This document shows, in pieces, positions 43,331 through 52,433 of a stretch of 64,000 bases of DNA. Each line of letters begins with the position of its first letter. Within the stretch, counting starts at the first letter, position 1. The notes beneath the pieces were generated by a model. It had not been told where the DNA came from, ran no database searches, and saw only the letters and a list, made by a program, of their open reading frames with translations. Source of the DNA: Nocardia sp. BMG51109 (GTDB lineage Bacteria; Actinomycetota; Actinomycetes; Mycobacteriales; Mycobacteriaceae); the NCBI RefSeq assembly GCF_000526215.1, contig NZ_JAFQ01000004.1:5146001-5210000 (forward strand), in the 5' to 3' direction. The position numbers were made by a program, and so were the translations under genes.

Positions 43331-45088
43331 ATGAACACGCCGTCCAGCACCTGGGAGGCCGAGGCCGACCTGGTGGTGATCGGGGGAGGAGTCGCCGGCC
43401 TCACCGCCGCGCGCGCCGCGTCCGTGCGCGGGCTGCGGGTGCTCACGCTCAGCAAGGGCGGTCCGACCGACACCTCGACGCAGTACGCCCAGGGCGGCAT
43501 CGCCGTCGTTGCGCCGCACGGCGATTCGGTCGAAGCGCATGTGCGCGACACCCTGGCGGCCGGCGCGGGCCTCTGCGATCCGGCGGTGGTGCGCTCGGTC
43601 GTCGAGGGCGGCCGGGCTGCGGTGGCCGCGCTGTCGGATCTCGGCGCCGTCTTCGACCTGAGACGGGACGGTCAGGTCTCGCGTACCCGGGAGGGCGGGC
43701 ACAGCACCCGCCGGATCATCCACGCCGGCGGCGACGCCACCGGCGCGGAGGTGCAGCGGGCGCTGAACGCGGCCGGGCTGCCGGTGCTGTTCGGTACGGC
43801 CGCCGTCGACATCGTGACCGGGCCGGACGGCGTGCGGGGCGTGATCACGGTGTCGGACAAGGGGTTCGGGGTCGTGCACAGCCCCGCGGTGCTGCTGGCG
43901 ACCGGCGGACTGGGGCAGCTGTACGCGTGCAGTACCAATCCGCCCGGGGCGACCGCGGACGGGATCGCACTGGCGCTGCGAGCCGGCGCCACGGTCGCCG
44001 ACCTGGAGTTCGTGCAGTTCCATCCGACGGTGCTGTACACCCCCGGCGCGCTCGGCCGGCGACCGCTGATCAGCGAGGCGGTCCGGGGCGAGGGCGCGAC
44101 CCTCGTCGACGCGAACGGTGAGCCGGTGACGGCCGGGGCGCATCCGCGGGGCGATCTGGCGCCGCGCGACGTGGTGTCGCGGACCATCGCCGCCCGCATG
44201 CGCGCCCTCGGCGCCGACCACGTGTACCTGGACGCCCGCGCGATCGACGGTTTCGCCCAGCGGTTTCCGACCATCACCGCGTCCTGCCTGGCCGCCGGAG
44301 TCGATCCGCGCTCGGACCCGATCCCCGTCGCCCCCGCCGCCCACTACCAGTGCGGCGGGATCGTGACCGACGCGCACGGGCGCACCGCCGTCGCGGGCCT
44401 GTACGCCGCGGGTGAGGTCGCCCGCACCGGCCTGCACGGTGCGAACCGGCTGGCGTCCAACAGCCTGCTCGAGGGGCTCGTCGTCGGCGAGCGGGCCGGT
44501 GCGGTGGCGGCCGAACGGCTCGGCGAGCGCGTGCATGTCACGGAGCTGGACCCCGTGACCTACCCGCGCGCCGATCGGGAATCCCTGCAGGAGTTGATGA
44601 CCGACCATGCCTCGGTCGTCCGCGACAGCGAGGGCCTGCGGTCGGCGGTGCTGCGGGTGTTGCAGCTGCTCTCGGATTCGACCGGGCGTCCGGCGGCCGG
44701 GCACGGCGCGCTGACGGCCGGATCGGCGGACGGCTCCGGCGAACGGAACCGGCCCGCAACGGATTCGGCGACCGAGATGGCGGAGGGCGCACCGGCGGAA
44801 GGTATCTCGGCCACCGATCGCGATCGGCCCGATCCGCGCGACACCGGTGCCGCGGCGACGATCACGGCACTGGAGGACGCGGCGCTGACGCTGACCGCCC
44901 GCGCCTTCCTGGTCGCCGCCACCGCCCGCACCGAGAGCCGCGGCTGCCACACCCGCTCCGACCACCCCGAATCCCGCGACGACCTGCGACGCAGCCTTCC
45001 GGTCCGGCTCGGCCCCGACGGCCGCCCGCAACTGGTCGCCGAGGGGACCGGTCCGGCCGGAACGCCCTTGGCGGCGTCCCGGGCATGA
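43331..45088 (+). CDS. nadB: L-aspartate oxidase
   Basis: A flavoprotein of about 585 residues from ATG 43331 (a GTG at 43277 overlapping nadA would add 18). It oxidises aspartate to iminoaspartate, the substrate of NadA. FAD-binding motif VVIGGGVAGLTAARAASVRG; STQYAQGGIAVVAPHGDS; active-site region LEFVQFHPTVLYTPGALGRR, LISEAVRGEGATLVD and HYQCGGIVTDAHGRT; LHGANRLASNSLLEGLVVGE. In the C-terminal domain a polar low-complexity stretch of some 55 residues (about 44690-44855) separates two conserved parts and is probably a flexible insertion. Confidence 0.96.
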   Translation: MNTPSSTWEAEADLVVIGGGVAGLTAARAASVRGLRVLTLSKGGPTDTSTQYAQGGIAVVAPHGDSVEAHVRDTLAAGAGLCDPAVVRSVVEGGRAAVAALSDLGAVFDLRRDGQVSRTREGGHSTRRIIHAGGDATGAEVQRALNAAGLPVLFGTAAVDIVTGPDGVRGVITVSDKGFGVVHSPAVLLATGGLGQLYACSTNPPGATADGIALALRAGATVADLEFVQFHPTVLYTPGALGRRPLISEAVRGEGATLVDANGEPVTAGAHPRGDLAPRDVVSRTIAARMRALGADHVYLDARAIDGFAQRFPTITASCLAAGVDPRSDPIPVAPAAHYQCGGIVTDAHGRTAVAGLYAAGEVARTGLHGANRLASNSLLEGLVVGERAGAVAAERLGERVHVTELDPVTYPRADRESLQELMTDHASVVRDSEGLRSAVLRVLQLLSDSTGRPAAGHGALTAGSADGSGERNRPATDSATEMAEGAPAEGISATDRDRPDPRDTGAAATITALEDAALTLTARAFLVAATARTESRGCHTRSDHPESRDDLRRSLPVRLGPDGRPQLVAEGTGPAGTPLAASRA

Positions 45089-45140
45089 TGCCGAATCGCG
45101 GCCCGGCGGCGGCTCCGCCGGTGAACGAAGGAAAGGGCTG

Positions 45141-46004
45141 ATGATGGCTTGGGACGGCGGGCTCGACCGCGCGGAGGTCGTGGAATTGATCCGCACGGCG
45201 CTGGCCGAGGATCTGCGGTACGGGCCCGATATCACCACGGCGGCAACGGTTCCCGAGGACGCCACGGTCGAGGCGTCGATCACGGCGCGGCAGCCGGGGA
45301 CCGTGGCCGGGCTCGATGTGGGCCTGCTCGTGCTGGACGAGGTGATCGGCGCGGACGACTACAAGGTGACCGGCCGGGTCGCCGACGGCACCCGGGTGGG
45401 TGCCGGCGACGCGGTGCTCGACCTGGTCGCGCCGACCCGCGGGCTGCTGACCGCGGAGCGCACCGTGCTGAACCTGGTGTGCCACCTGTCCGGCATCGCC
45501 ACCGCGACCACCGCCTGGGTGGATGCGGTGGACGGCACCCGGTGCCGGATCCGGGACAGCCGAAAGACGTTGCCGGGCCTGCGTTCCCTGCAGAAGTACG
45601 CGGTCCGGGTCGGCGGCGGGACGAACCACCGGATGGCGCTGGGCGACGCGGCGCTGATCAAGGACAACCACGTGGTCGCCGCCGGGTCGGTGGTCGCGGC
45701 GCTGCGCGCGGTGCGGGAGCTGGCCCCGGACATCGAGTGCGAGGTGGAGGTGGACAGCCTCGAACAGCTGGACCAGGTCCTGGCCGAGGACGTGGAACTG
45801 GTGCTGCTGGACAACTTCCCGCTGTGGGCCACCCAGGCCGCCGTGCAGCGGCGCGACGCCCGGTCACCGCGAACGAAACTCGAGTCCTCGGGCGGCCTCT
45901 CGCTGGACATGGCCGCCGACTACGCCCGCACCGGCGTCGACTACCTGGCCGTCGGGGCCCTCACCCACTCGGTCCGAGCACTGGATCTGGGGCTGGACAT
46001 GTAG
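45141..46004 (+). CDS. nadC: Nicotinate-nucleotide diphosphorylase (quinolinate phosphoribosyltransferase)
   Basis: A 287-residue enzyme that joins quinolinate to PRPP, giving nicotinate mononucleotide, and so completes the de novo branch begun by NadB and NadA. Motifs: LAEDLRYGPDITTAATVPED, ERTVLNLVCHLSGIAT, CRIRDSRKTLPGLRSLQKYA, VRVGGGTNHRMALGDAALIK, DNHVVAAGS and EVEVDSLEQLDQVL; the C-terminal LESSGGLSLDMAADYARTGV closes the barrel. ATG 45141 follows GAAGGAAAGGG. It lies 52 bases after nadB in the same transcript. Confidence 0.97.
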   Translation: MMAWDGGLDRAEVVELIRTALAEDLRYGPDITTAATVPEDATVEASITARQPGTVAGLDVGLLVLDEVIGADDYKVTGRVADGTRVGAGDAVLDLVAPTRGLLTAERTVLNLVCHLSGIATATTAWVDAVDGTRCRIRDSRKTLPGLRSLQKYAVRVGGGTNHRMALGDAALIKDNHVVAAGSVVAALRAVRELAPDIECEVEVDSLEQLDQVLAEDVELVLLDNFPLWATQAAVQRRDARSPRTKLESSGGLSLDMAADYARTGVDYLAVGALTHSVRALDLGLDM

Positions 46005-46024
46005 CGCCGGTCCGATCCACGGGC

Positions 46025-47197
46025 TCAGGCGCTCAGCTCGCGCTCCAGCGGCGTGCGGAAGCGGGGGATCGCCCGCACGTCGCCGAACCACCCGCGCACC
46101 CGCTCGGCCTCGCTCTCGATCAGCGCCCGCGCATCGTTGCCGACGTCTTCGAGTAGCCGCCAGGCGATCTCGCCGTCCGGGCGCTGCGCCCAGCCGCCGA
46201 CGATCCGGCCGTCCCACCACACGGTGGGGCCGATGTTCCCGTTGCGGTCGAACAGCGCCGGGCCGTGCGGGCCGAGGAACCAGTCCCGCGACTGCCAGCC
46301 CATCGGAGTGGGATCCAGCGCCGGCAGCAGGGCCGCCCACGGGTCGGGCGCGGGCACGGGGTCGAGATCGCCGGCCAGGGCGATCCCGGTCGCGCCGTCG
46401 AGGTCCACCTCGGCGATGTCCAACGGCGCCAACGCCTTTCGCACCTCGGCCAGCGACCATCCGGTCCACCATTTCAGGTCGGCGACGGGTGCCGGGCCGA
46501 AGGCGTACAGCCAGCGGCGCGCCAGTTCGGTGCGCGCCTCGCCGGCCGCCATCGCCGGAACCCCTGCGGGCAGCCAGGATTCGGTCGGAGCCCAGCTGTA
46601 CCGGCTGCTGGTCCAGCTCCCGCCGGGGCGGCCGCGCACGATGTGCCCGGCGCAGCCGAGCGTCACCAGCACCCAGGTGGTGATGTTGGTGGGCTTGGAG
46701 TACGACTTGCCGGGCGCGGTGTCCACCTGGGTGCGCAGCCGGGGCACCGCGGCGCCGAGCTGGGCCCCGGTCGCGGAGCCGCGCGCCAGCAGTTCGCGCC
46801 GGGTTTCCTCCTCGACCTCCGCCAGCCAGCTCGCGATATCCCCCTCGACGACGCCCTCGAGATACTTCCCGTAGGTGCGGCGCTGCTTGACTGCCAGTGC
46901 GTCGGCCACCCCGGCCTGCAACGCCGGGAGCAGATCCACCGGGGCCACGAACATGGTGCGCCGCATGGCGAGCAGGCGCAGCAGTGTGCGGTCCTCGTAC
47001 AGCGCCTTCTCGACGTGCGCGGGCTCGAGGTCGCGGCTGCGCGCCGTCACCGACAGGAACACCGTCGCCGGATCGGTGGCGTGCAACGCCACGACGGCCT
47101 CGGCGATCGCGGTCGCGTCGTCGGTGCGGGACGCGGGTGCCAGCCGGTGCCGTACGGCGGCGCGGTTCCGCCGCTGCGCGGCATCGATCGAACGCAT
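46025..47197 (-). CDS. Winged-helix DNA-binding protein of the AlkZ/HTH_42 family
   Basis: A 390-residue protein with the tandem winged-helix architecture of HTH_42 (AlkZ-like) proteins. Recognisable parts: VALHATDPATVFLSVTAR, LLRLLAMRRTMFVAPVDLLP, TWVLVTLGCAGHIVRGRPGG, WLYAFGPAPVADLKWWTGW and GWQSRDWFLGPHGPALFDR. Characterised AlkZ members are DNA glycosylases acting on bulky or crosslinked lesions, and the GWQSRDW loop resembles the region that carries their catalytic Gln motif. Most actinomycete paralogues have not been tested. It converges on nadC. Confidence 0.8.
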   Translation of the reverse strand: MRSIDAAQRRNRAAVRHRLAPASRTDDATAIAEAVVALHATDPATVFLSVTARSRDLEPAHVEKALYEDRTLLRLLAMRRTMFVAPVDLLPALQAGVADALAVKQRRTYGKYLEGVVEGDIASWLAEVEEETRRELLARGSATGAQLGAAVPRLRTQVDTAPGKSYSKPTNITTWVLVTLGCAGHIVRGRPGGSWTSSRYSWAPTESWLPAGVPAMAAGEARTELARRWLYAFGPAPVADLKWWTGWSLAEVRKALAPLDIAEVDLDGATGIALAGDLDPVPAPDPWAALLPALDPTPMGWQSRDWFLGPHGPALFDRNGNIGPTVWWDGRIVGGWAQRPDGEIAWRLLEDVGNDARALIESEAERVRGWFGDVRAIPRFRTPLERELSA

Positions 47198-47250
47198 GCA
47201 CGAATCCTAACCCGCCACGGGTACGGCCCTCGACGTGCGATGATGCCACG

Positions 47251-48237
47251 ATGAGGCGTCACATCCGCCGGCCGGTGCTGAGCCTGGTGCTGCTCGGCAT
47301 CCTGGCGTCGACAGTCGTTGCGGCACCGGATGTCTCGGCCGAACCGTGCGGGGTCGCGGTGCGGCCGGTCGAGTTGCCCGTGGACGGCGAGACGGCCACC
47401 GGCCGCGTCTACGAGCCCACCGGCTGCGCCGCGGCCGCGGCCGATCCGGGCAGCCTGGTCGTCGCGGTGCACGGCCACAACAGCACCTCCGCCGACCTGT
47501 CCGACTACCTGATCTCCATCGTCCGCCGCACCGGGACGCCGATGCTGCTGATGGACATGCGCGGCGACGACAGCCGGTGGATTCCCGGCGAGTGGAATCT
47601 GCGGGCGGGCCGCGACGACGTGCTGGCCGCCACGCGCTGGTATCGCGACGAGCATCCCTCGATCGCGCGCACGGTGCTGTGGGGCTGGAGTCAGGGCGGC
47701 ATCACCAGCGGCCTGGTGGCGGCCGCCGCGCCGCCCGGCCTGTTCGACTACTGGGTCGACAACTTCGGTCCCGCAGACGATTTCAGCGCCTGGCTGTTCG
47801 CCGACCTGGCCGGCCCGGAGCTGCGCGGTCAGATCGAACGCGACGCCGGCTGCCCGCCCGCGGCCTGCCCCCAGGTCTACGCCGAGCGGTCCCCGGCGCT
47901 GCTGGCCCAGCGGATCGGGGTGCGCCGCAGCTTCCTGGTGCACGGCGTCGCCGACCGCGTCGTGCCCTATCCCACCACCGTGGAGATGCGCGTCGCGCTG
48001 GCCGCCGCGGGCAAGCCGGTCTCGATGTACACGATCGTCACCGGCCGCGACCTCGACGGCAGGGTGGTCCCCGGCGAGCACACCGTGGGCCCCGCCTATT
48101 TCGAGGGCGGCTGCGTCGTCGAACGCCTCCTGCAGGGCACCGAGCCCGCCGGTCCGAGCACCGACTACGTGGTCGACGTGGCCCGCGGCATCGTGACGGC
48201 CCCACCCGCCCCACCCGACGCGAAGTGCGCAGCATGA
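47251..48237 (+). CDS. Secreted alpha/beta hydrolase
   Basis: A 328-residue protein with a clear signal peptide: RRPVLSLVLLGILASTVVAA, cleavage likely after VSA. The mature enzyme has SLVVAVHGHNSTSADLSDYL (oxyanion loop), LMDMRGDDSRWIPGEWN, the nucleophile elbow VLWGWSQGGITSG, LVHGVADRVVPYPTTVE with the acid, and PGEHTVGPAYFEGG with the histidine. Paired cysteines suggest extracellular disulfides. The substrate is unknown. It is divergent from the HTH_42 gene, with only a 53-base space; no ribosome site is visible before ATG 47251. Confidence 0.8.
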   Translation: MRRHIRRPVLSLVLLGILASTVVAAPDVSAEPCGVAVRPVELPVDGETATGRVYEPTGCAAAAADPGSLVVAVHGHNSTSADLSDYLISIVRRTGTPMLLMDMRGDDSRWIPGEWNLRAGRDDVLAATRWYRDEHPSIARTVLWGWSQGGITSGLVAAAAPPGLFDYWVDNFGPADDFSAWLFADLAGPELRGQIERDAGCPPAACPQVYAERSPALLAQRIGVRRSFLVHGVADRVVPYPTTVEMRVALAAAGKPVSMYTIVTGRDLDGRVVPGEHTVGPAYFEGGCVVERLLQGTEPAGPSTDYVVDVARGIVTAPPAPPDAKCAA

Positions 48238-48523
48238 GTCGAGGTCGCCCCCGCCCGGCACCGAGCGTGTGACCGGAGTGGCGACCAGCGTCGCCGCGGT
48301 CGCCAGGCCGCTGTCGTCGAGGTCGCTGCTATTCGGCGCCGTATGTGGGGCCGGAGCGACGTCGGCGTCGAGGTCGCCCGGCCGTCTTCTCCGGACGCAG
48401 GTGTCTGCCTGGGTGGTGTGCGGCGTCGTGGTTGCGTGAGCGCGTGCGCCGGACGTCGATGCGGCGCTCGGCCGATATCGGCGGGTTCGCAGGCGGCGTC
48501 GGTACCGTCGAGGGAGACGGTCA

Positions 48524-49498
48524 TTGTCGGACCAGCGATACCGTGGGGTGATTCGGGTGCGAGTCGTGGTGGCGGGCGCGAGCGGAGCGATCGGCCGGCC
48601 CCTGGTCCGGGCGCTCGGCGCGGCCGGGCACGAGGTGATTCCGCTGAGCCGGGGCGCCGGCGGGGCGCGGCGGCTCGCGGATCGAGGGCTGCGGCCGATC
48701 GTCGCGAACGTGCTGGATCGCGCCGATCTGCTGCGCGCGGTCGAGGGCGTGCGCGCCGACGCGGTGATCCACGAACTGACCGCCTACCGCCGATCCCCGC
48801 CCACCCACTACCGCAGTCCCGGCCTGCGCCGCACCGACCGGCTGCGCACCACCGGCACCGAGAACCTGCTCGACGTGGCGAAAGCCGTTGGCGCCCACCG
48901 GTTCGTGACGCAGTCGTTGATCCTCGGCTACGGCCTGTGCGAGCACGGCGCCGAACCGGTCGGTGAGGAGGCCGAGTTCGGGCTGTCCGACGGCGGTCCG
49001 GCCGCCGGTTTCCTCGCGGCCCTGCGCGCGGCCGAGGCGCTGCCCGCGCGGGCGCCTGGCCTCGAGTCGGTCGCGCTGCGCTACGGATTCTTCTACGGCC
49101 CCGGCGCCTCCGACCCGTTCGTGCGGATGCTGAAACTGCGGCTGCTGCCGCTGCCCGGCCGCGGCACCGGCCTGACCGGCTGGATCCACGTCGACGACGC
49201 GGCGGCGGCGACCGTGGCCGCGCTGGAACGAGGCCGGGCCGATACGGCCTACAACATCGTCGACGACGAACCCGCCCGCTGGGACGAGGTGTACACGGCG
49301 ATGGCCCGGGCGGTGGGCGCGCCGCGGCCGCCCCGGCTCCCGGCCCGGCTGGTGCGGCTGGGCGCGCCGCTGGTGGCCCGGCAGATGCTGGACATGTCGA
49401 TCCGGGTGTCGAACGCCAAGGCGGCCGCGGAACTGGGCTGGCATCCCGCGCTGCCGAGCTATCGCGACGGCATGGCCACCCTCGCCGACCCGCGATGA
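48524..49498 (+). CDS. NAD-dependent epimerase/dehydratase family protein
   Basis: A 324-residue extended short-chain dehydrogenase. TTG 48524 is preferred because GAGGGAGA lies eight bases upstream; GTG 48557 is an alternative. The Rossmann motif VVVAGASGAIGRPLVRALG is followed by HEVIPLSRGAGGARRL, favouring NADP(H). The catalytic tyrosine position is uncertain: SLILGYGLCEHGAEP takes the place of the usual YxxxK, so the enzyme may be atypical. LRYGFFYGPGASDP and GWIHVDDAAAATVAALE are typical of the epimerase class. Substrate unknown. Confidence 0.8.
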   Translation: MSDQRYRGVIRVRVVVAGASGAIGRPLVRALGAAGHEVIPLSRGAGGARRLADRGLRPIVANVLDRADLLRAVEGVRADAVIHELTAYRRSPPTHYRSPGLRRTDRLRTTGTENLLDVAKAVGAHRFVTQSLILGYGLCEHGAEPVGEEAEFGLSDGGPAAGFLAALRAAEALPARAPGLESVALRYGFFYGPGASDPFVRMLKLRLLPLPGRGTGLTGWIHVDDAAAATVAALERGRADTAYNIVDDEPARWDEVYTAMARAVGAPRPPRLPARLVRLGAPLVARQMLDMSIRVSNAKAAAELGWHPALPSYRDGMATLADPR

Positions 49499-49589
49499 TC
49501 CGGTCCGCCGCCGTGCGCGGAACATGCCGGGGCCGAACCGGGTTGAGGGAGAGGCCGGTCGATTCCGGCGCACCCGACGAGGAGGCGCG

Positions 49590-50456
49590 ATGACCAAGCC
49601 GGCGGATCCGGCGTACCACTGGAACGGCGACGCCCTCGACCTGGACGCGTACCTCGCGCGCATCGGTTTCGACGGTGCGCGGGTCTCGGCCGTCGAGACC
49701 CTGCACCGGCTGCAGCACGCCCACACCACGACGATCCCGTTCGAGAATCTGGAGATCATCCTCGGCCGGTCGATCCCGCTGGAGCCGGAGGCGTTGCAGG
49801 ACAAGATGATCCGGCGACGCCGGGGCGGCTACTGCTACGAGCATGTGGGCCTGTTCGCGGCCGCGCTGGAACGTCTCGGCTTCGGCGTGACCGGATTGCA
49901 CGGGCGCGTCGACATGGGCGCCGCGGGCGGGCTGCGCCCGGCGACCCATGCGCTGCTGCGCGTCACCACCGCCGACGACGAGCGAGTGTGGCTGTGCGAC
50001 GTGGGTTTCGGCGGCGGCCCGTCGGCGCCGCTGGAACTGGATCCCGGGGCCGGGGAGGTGCGGGCGGGGGACTGGCGCTTCCGGCTCGAGCGCGGGCGCG
50101 GCGAACTCGGCGCCGAGCAGTGGACGCTGCACCATTTCGCGCGCGACGGCTGGATCGCCCGGTACCGCTTCACGCTGAACCCGCAGTACCGCATCGATTA
50201 CGCGGTCGGCAGCCACTTCGTCTCCACCTCGCCGCGTTCGCCGTTCGTCACCCGCCCGTACGTACAGCGGTTCCGGCCGGAGGCGCACGACGTCCTCGAC
50301 GGCGCCGGCTGGGTCACGGAGTATCCCGACGGCAGCTCGCACTCGCGCGACGTGGCGCAGTCCGACCTGCCGAAGACCCTGTCCGAGGTGTTCGATATCG
50401 ACCTCGACGACGCGGATATCGACGCGCTGGTCGCGGCGCCGTGGCTGTACCACTGA
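49590..50456 (+). CDS. nat: Arylamine N-acetyltransferase
   Basis: A 288-residue acetyl-CoA-dependent transferase from ATG 49590 with GAGGAGG upstream. The catalytic triad can be read directly: Cys82 in RRGGYCYEHVGLFAAAL, His120 in LRPATHALLRV and Asp137 in WLCDVGFGGGP. The N-terminal HTTTIPFENLEIILGRSIPL is typical. In mycobacteria NAT is linked to cholesterol breakdown and to isoniazid acetylation; here the neighbours are an epimerase and a penicillin-binding protein, so the local context adds nothing about substrate. Confidence 0.93.
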   Translation: MTKPADPAYHWNGDALDLDAYLARIGFDGARVSAVETLHRLQHAHTTTIPFENLEIILGRSIPLEPEALQDKMIRRRRGGYCYEHVGLFAAALERLGFGVTGLHGRVDMGAAGGLRPATHALLRVTTADDERVWLCDVGFGGGPSAPLELDPGAGEVRAGDWRFRLERGRGELGAEQWTLHHFARDGWIARYRFTLNPQYRIDYAVGSHFVSTSPRSPFVTRPYVQRFRPEAHDVLDGAGWVTEYPDGSSHSRDVAQSDLPKTLSEVFDIDLDDADIDALVAAPWLYH

Positions 50457-50506
50457 GCCCGCGCGCGTCCCGCGCACCGGTGCTCGCGCCCGGTAGGGTC
50501 GGCCGG

Positions 50507-52282
50507 GTGCGCACCGGTATGAAACTGTTCGCCCTGTTCGCCGCTCCGCTCCTGGTCGCCACCGCCTGCTCGGGCGACGAGTCCGCCGATCGGCTGGACA
50601 GCACGGTACACACCTTCGCCGATGCGATCGGCCGCGACGACACAGCCGCCGCGGCCGCGGTCACCACCGATCCGGCGCAGGCGTCCGGCACGCTCGGCAC
50701 GCTGTTCGACGGACTCGGCAAGGACGTGCGCATCGAGGTCGCCGGGATCGACAAGACCGACGCCGGCGCGACTTTCACCCTCGACACCACCTGGAAGCTG
50801 GGGCCCGACGGCAAGAATCCGTGGACCTACCGGACCACCGGCGACGCGGTCGAATCCGGGGACACCTGGAAGATCCGCTGGAATCCGGCGACGGTCGCGC
50901 CCGGGCTGGACGCCGGCCCGCTCGGCTACGACACCGTCGCACCGGATCCCGCCGCGCGCGTGCTCGACCGCACCGGGGCCGACCTGCTCACCCAGCAGAT
51001 CGTCACGCTGGTCGGCGTGGCACCGGGTGCCGACCTGGAAGCCGTTGCGGCGCTGCTGAATCCGATCGAGCCGAGCGTCACGGCCGCATCGCTGCGGGCG
51101 GAACTGGCCGGGGCTCAGGGCAAACCGGTGACCGCGCTCGCGCTGCGCCAGTCCGACCTGGACCCGATCCGCGAGCAGTTGGCCGCGCTGCCGAATGTCA
51201 CGCTGTCGCCGCAGAACCGGCTGCTGACCACCGACCGGACGCTCTCCTCGGCCGCGCTGTCGGGGTTGTCGGAGCTGTGGCAGCAGGACGCCGACGCCGC
51301 GTCCGGGTGGGCGGTGCGGGCCCGGGCGGCCGACGGCACCACCCAGCGGGTCGGCGGCGCCGACCCGAAACCGGTCGCCGACATCCCGACCACCCTCGAC
51401 ACCGGCATGCTGCACGCCGCCGACGCGGCGCTGGAGCCGATCGCGACCCCGGCGGCGCTGGTCGCGATCCAGCCCTCGACCGGAAACCTGCTCGCCGTCG
51501 GCCAGAATCCCGCCGCCGACGCGCAGGGGCCGATCGCGCTGACCGGCCTGTATCCGCCGGGCTCGACGTTCAAGACCGTGACCGTGTCGGCGGCGCTGCA
51601 GGCCGGTCAGGTCACCCCCGACAGCATGGTGGCCTGCCCCGGCACCGAGAACATCGAGGGCCGCCAGATCCCCAACGACGACAACTTCGACCTCGGCACG
51701 GTCCCGCTGCACACGGCGTTCGCGCGGTCGTGCAATACGACGATGGGCCGGCTGGCGGCGAATCTGCCGCCCGCCGGCCTGACCGAGGCGGCCGCGCAAC
51801 TGGGTATCGGCGTCGACTACACCGCGCCCGGGATGACCACGGTCACCGGCAAGGTGCCCCCGGCCGACACCTCCGCGCTGCGCGTCGAGGAGGGAATCGG
51901 TCAAGGCACCGTGACGGCCTCGCCGTTCGGTATGGCGCTGGCCGCCGCGACGCTGGCGCACGGCTCCGTGCCCGCCCCGACCGTCGTCGCCGGTAAACCG
52001 GGCGTGCCCGACCGCGTGCCCGATCCACTCCCGGCGGCCGTCGCCGAACAGGTGCGGACGATGATGCGCGAGACGGTCACGAACGGCACCGCGACCGGGC
52101 TGCGCGATATCCCGGGCATGCTGGGCAAGACCGGCACGGCCGAGTACATCGACGACAAGCACGCGCACGGCTGGTTCGTCGGCATCGACGGCGACCTGGC
52201 GGTGGCGGTGTTCATCAGCGATGCGGGCAGCTCCGGACCGGCCGTGGAGGCCGCGGGCCGGTTCCTGCGGGCGCAGGGGTGA
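50507..52282 (+). CDS. Penicillin-binding lipoprotein with NTF2-like MecA N-domain
   Basis: About 591 residues from GTG 50507 (ATG 50519 also possible). A lipoprotein signal, MKLFALFAAPLLVATAC, precedes an NTF2-like MecA_N domain (VHTFADAIGRDDTAAAAAVT, to WKIRWNPATVAPGLD), a dimerisation-type linker, and a transpeptidase domain. Active-site motifs are STFK in YPPGSTFKTVTV (Ser353), SCN in FARSCNTTMGRLA and KTG in MLGKTGTAEYIDD (Lys541). It should crosslink peptidoglycan outside the membrane, like mycobacterial Rv2864c. It lies just before a Ser/Thr kinase gene with a similar small extracellular domain. Confidence 0.92.
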   Translation: MRTGMKLFALFAAPLLVATACSGDESADRLDSTVHTFADAIGRDDTAAAAAVTTDPAQASGTLGTLFDGLGKDVRIEVAGIDKTDAGATFTLDTTWKLGPDGKNPWTYRTTGDAVESGDTWKIRWNPATVAPGLDAGPLGYDTVAPDPAARVLDRTGADLLTQQIVTLVGVAPGADLEAVAALLNPIEPSVTAASLRAELAGAQGKPVTALALRQSDLDPIREQLAALPNVTLSPQNRLLTTDRTLSSAALSGLSELWQQDADAASGWAVRARAADGTTQRVGGADPKPVADIPTTLDTGMLHAADAALEPIATPAALVAIQPSTGNLLAVGQNPAADAQGPIALTGLYPPGSTFKTVTVSAALQAGQVTPDSMVACPGTENIEGRQIPNDDNFDLGTVPLHTAFARSCNTTMGRLAANLPPAGLTEAAAQLGIGVDYTAPGMTTVTGKVPPADTSALRVEEGIGQGTVTASPFGMALAAATLAHGSVPAPTVVAGKPGVPDRVPDPLPAAVAEQVRTMMRETVTNGTATGLRDIPGMLGKTGTAEYIDDKHAHGWFVGIDGDLAVAVFISDAGSSGPAVEAAGRFLRAQG

Positions 52283-52433
52283 AATCGGCGCAACGGTGAC
52301 CGGCCGGTGATGTCGGGCGCGGCCGGTCTCGGCCGGATCGCGCCGTGATCTCGCCCGCATCTCCGTGTATCCGCACATATTTCGCGCGTATCTCGCTCCG
52401 GCGACAGACCCGCCCGTGGGGACCGCTACACTC

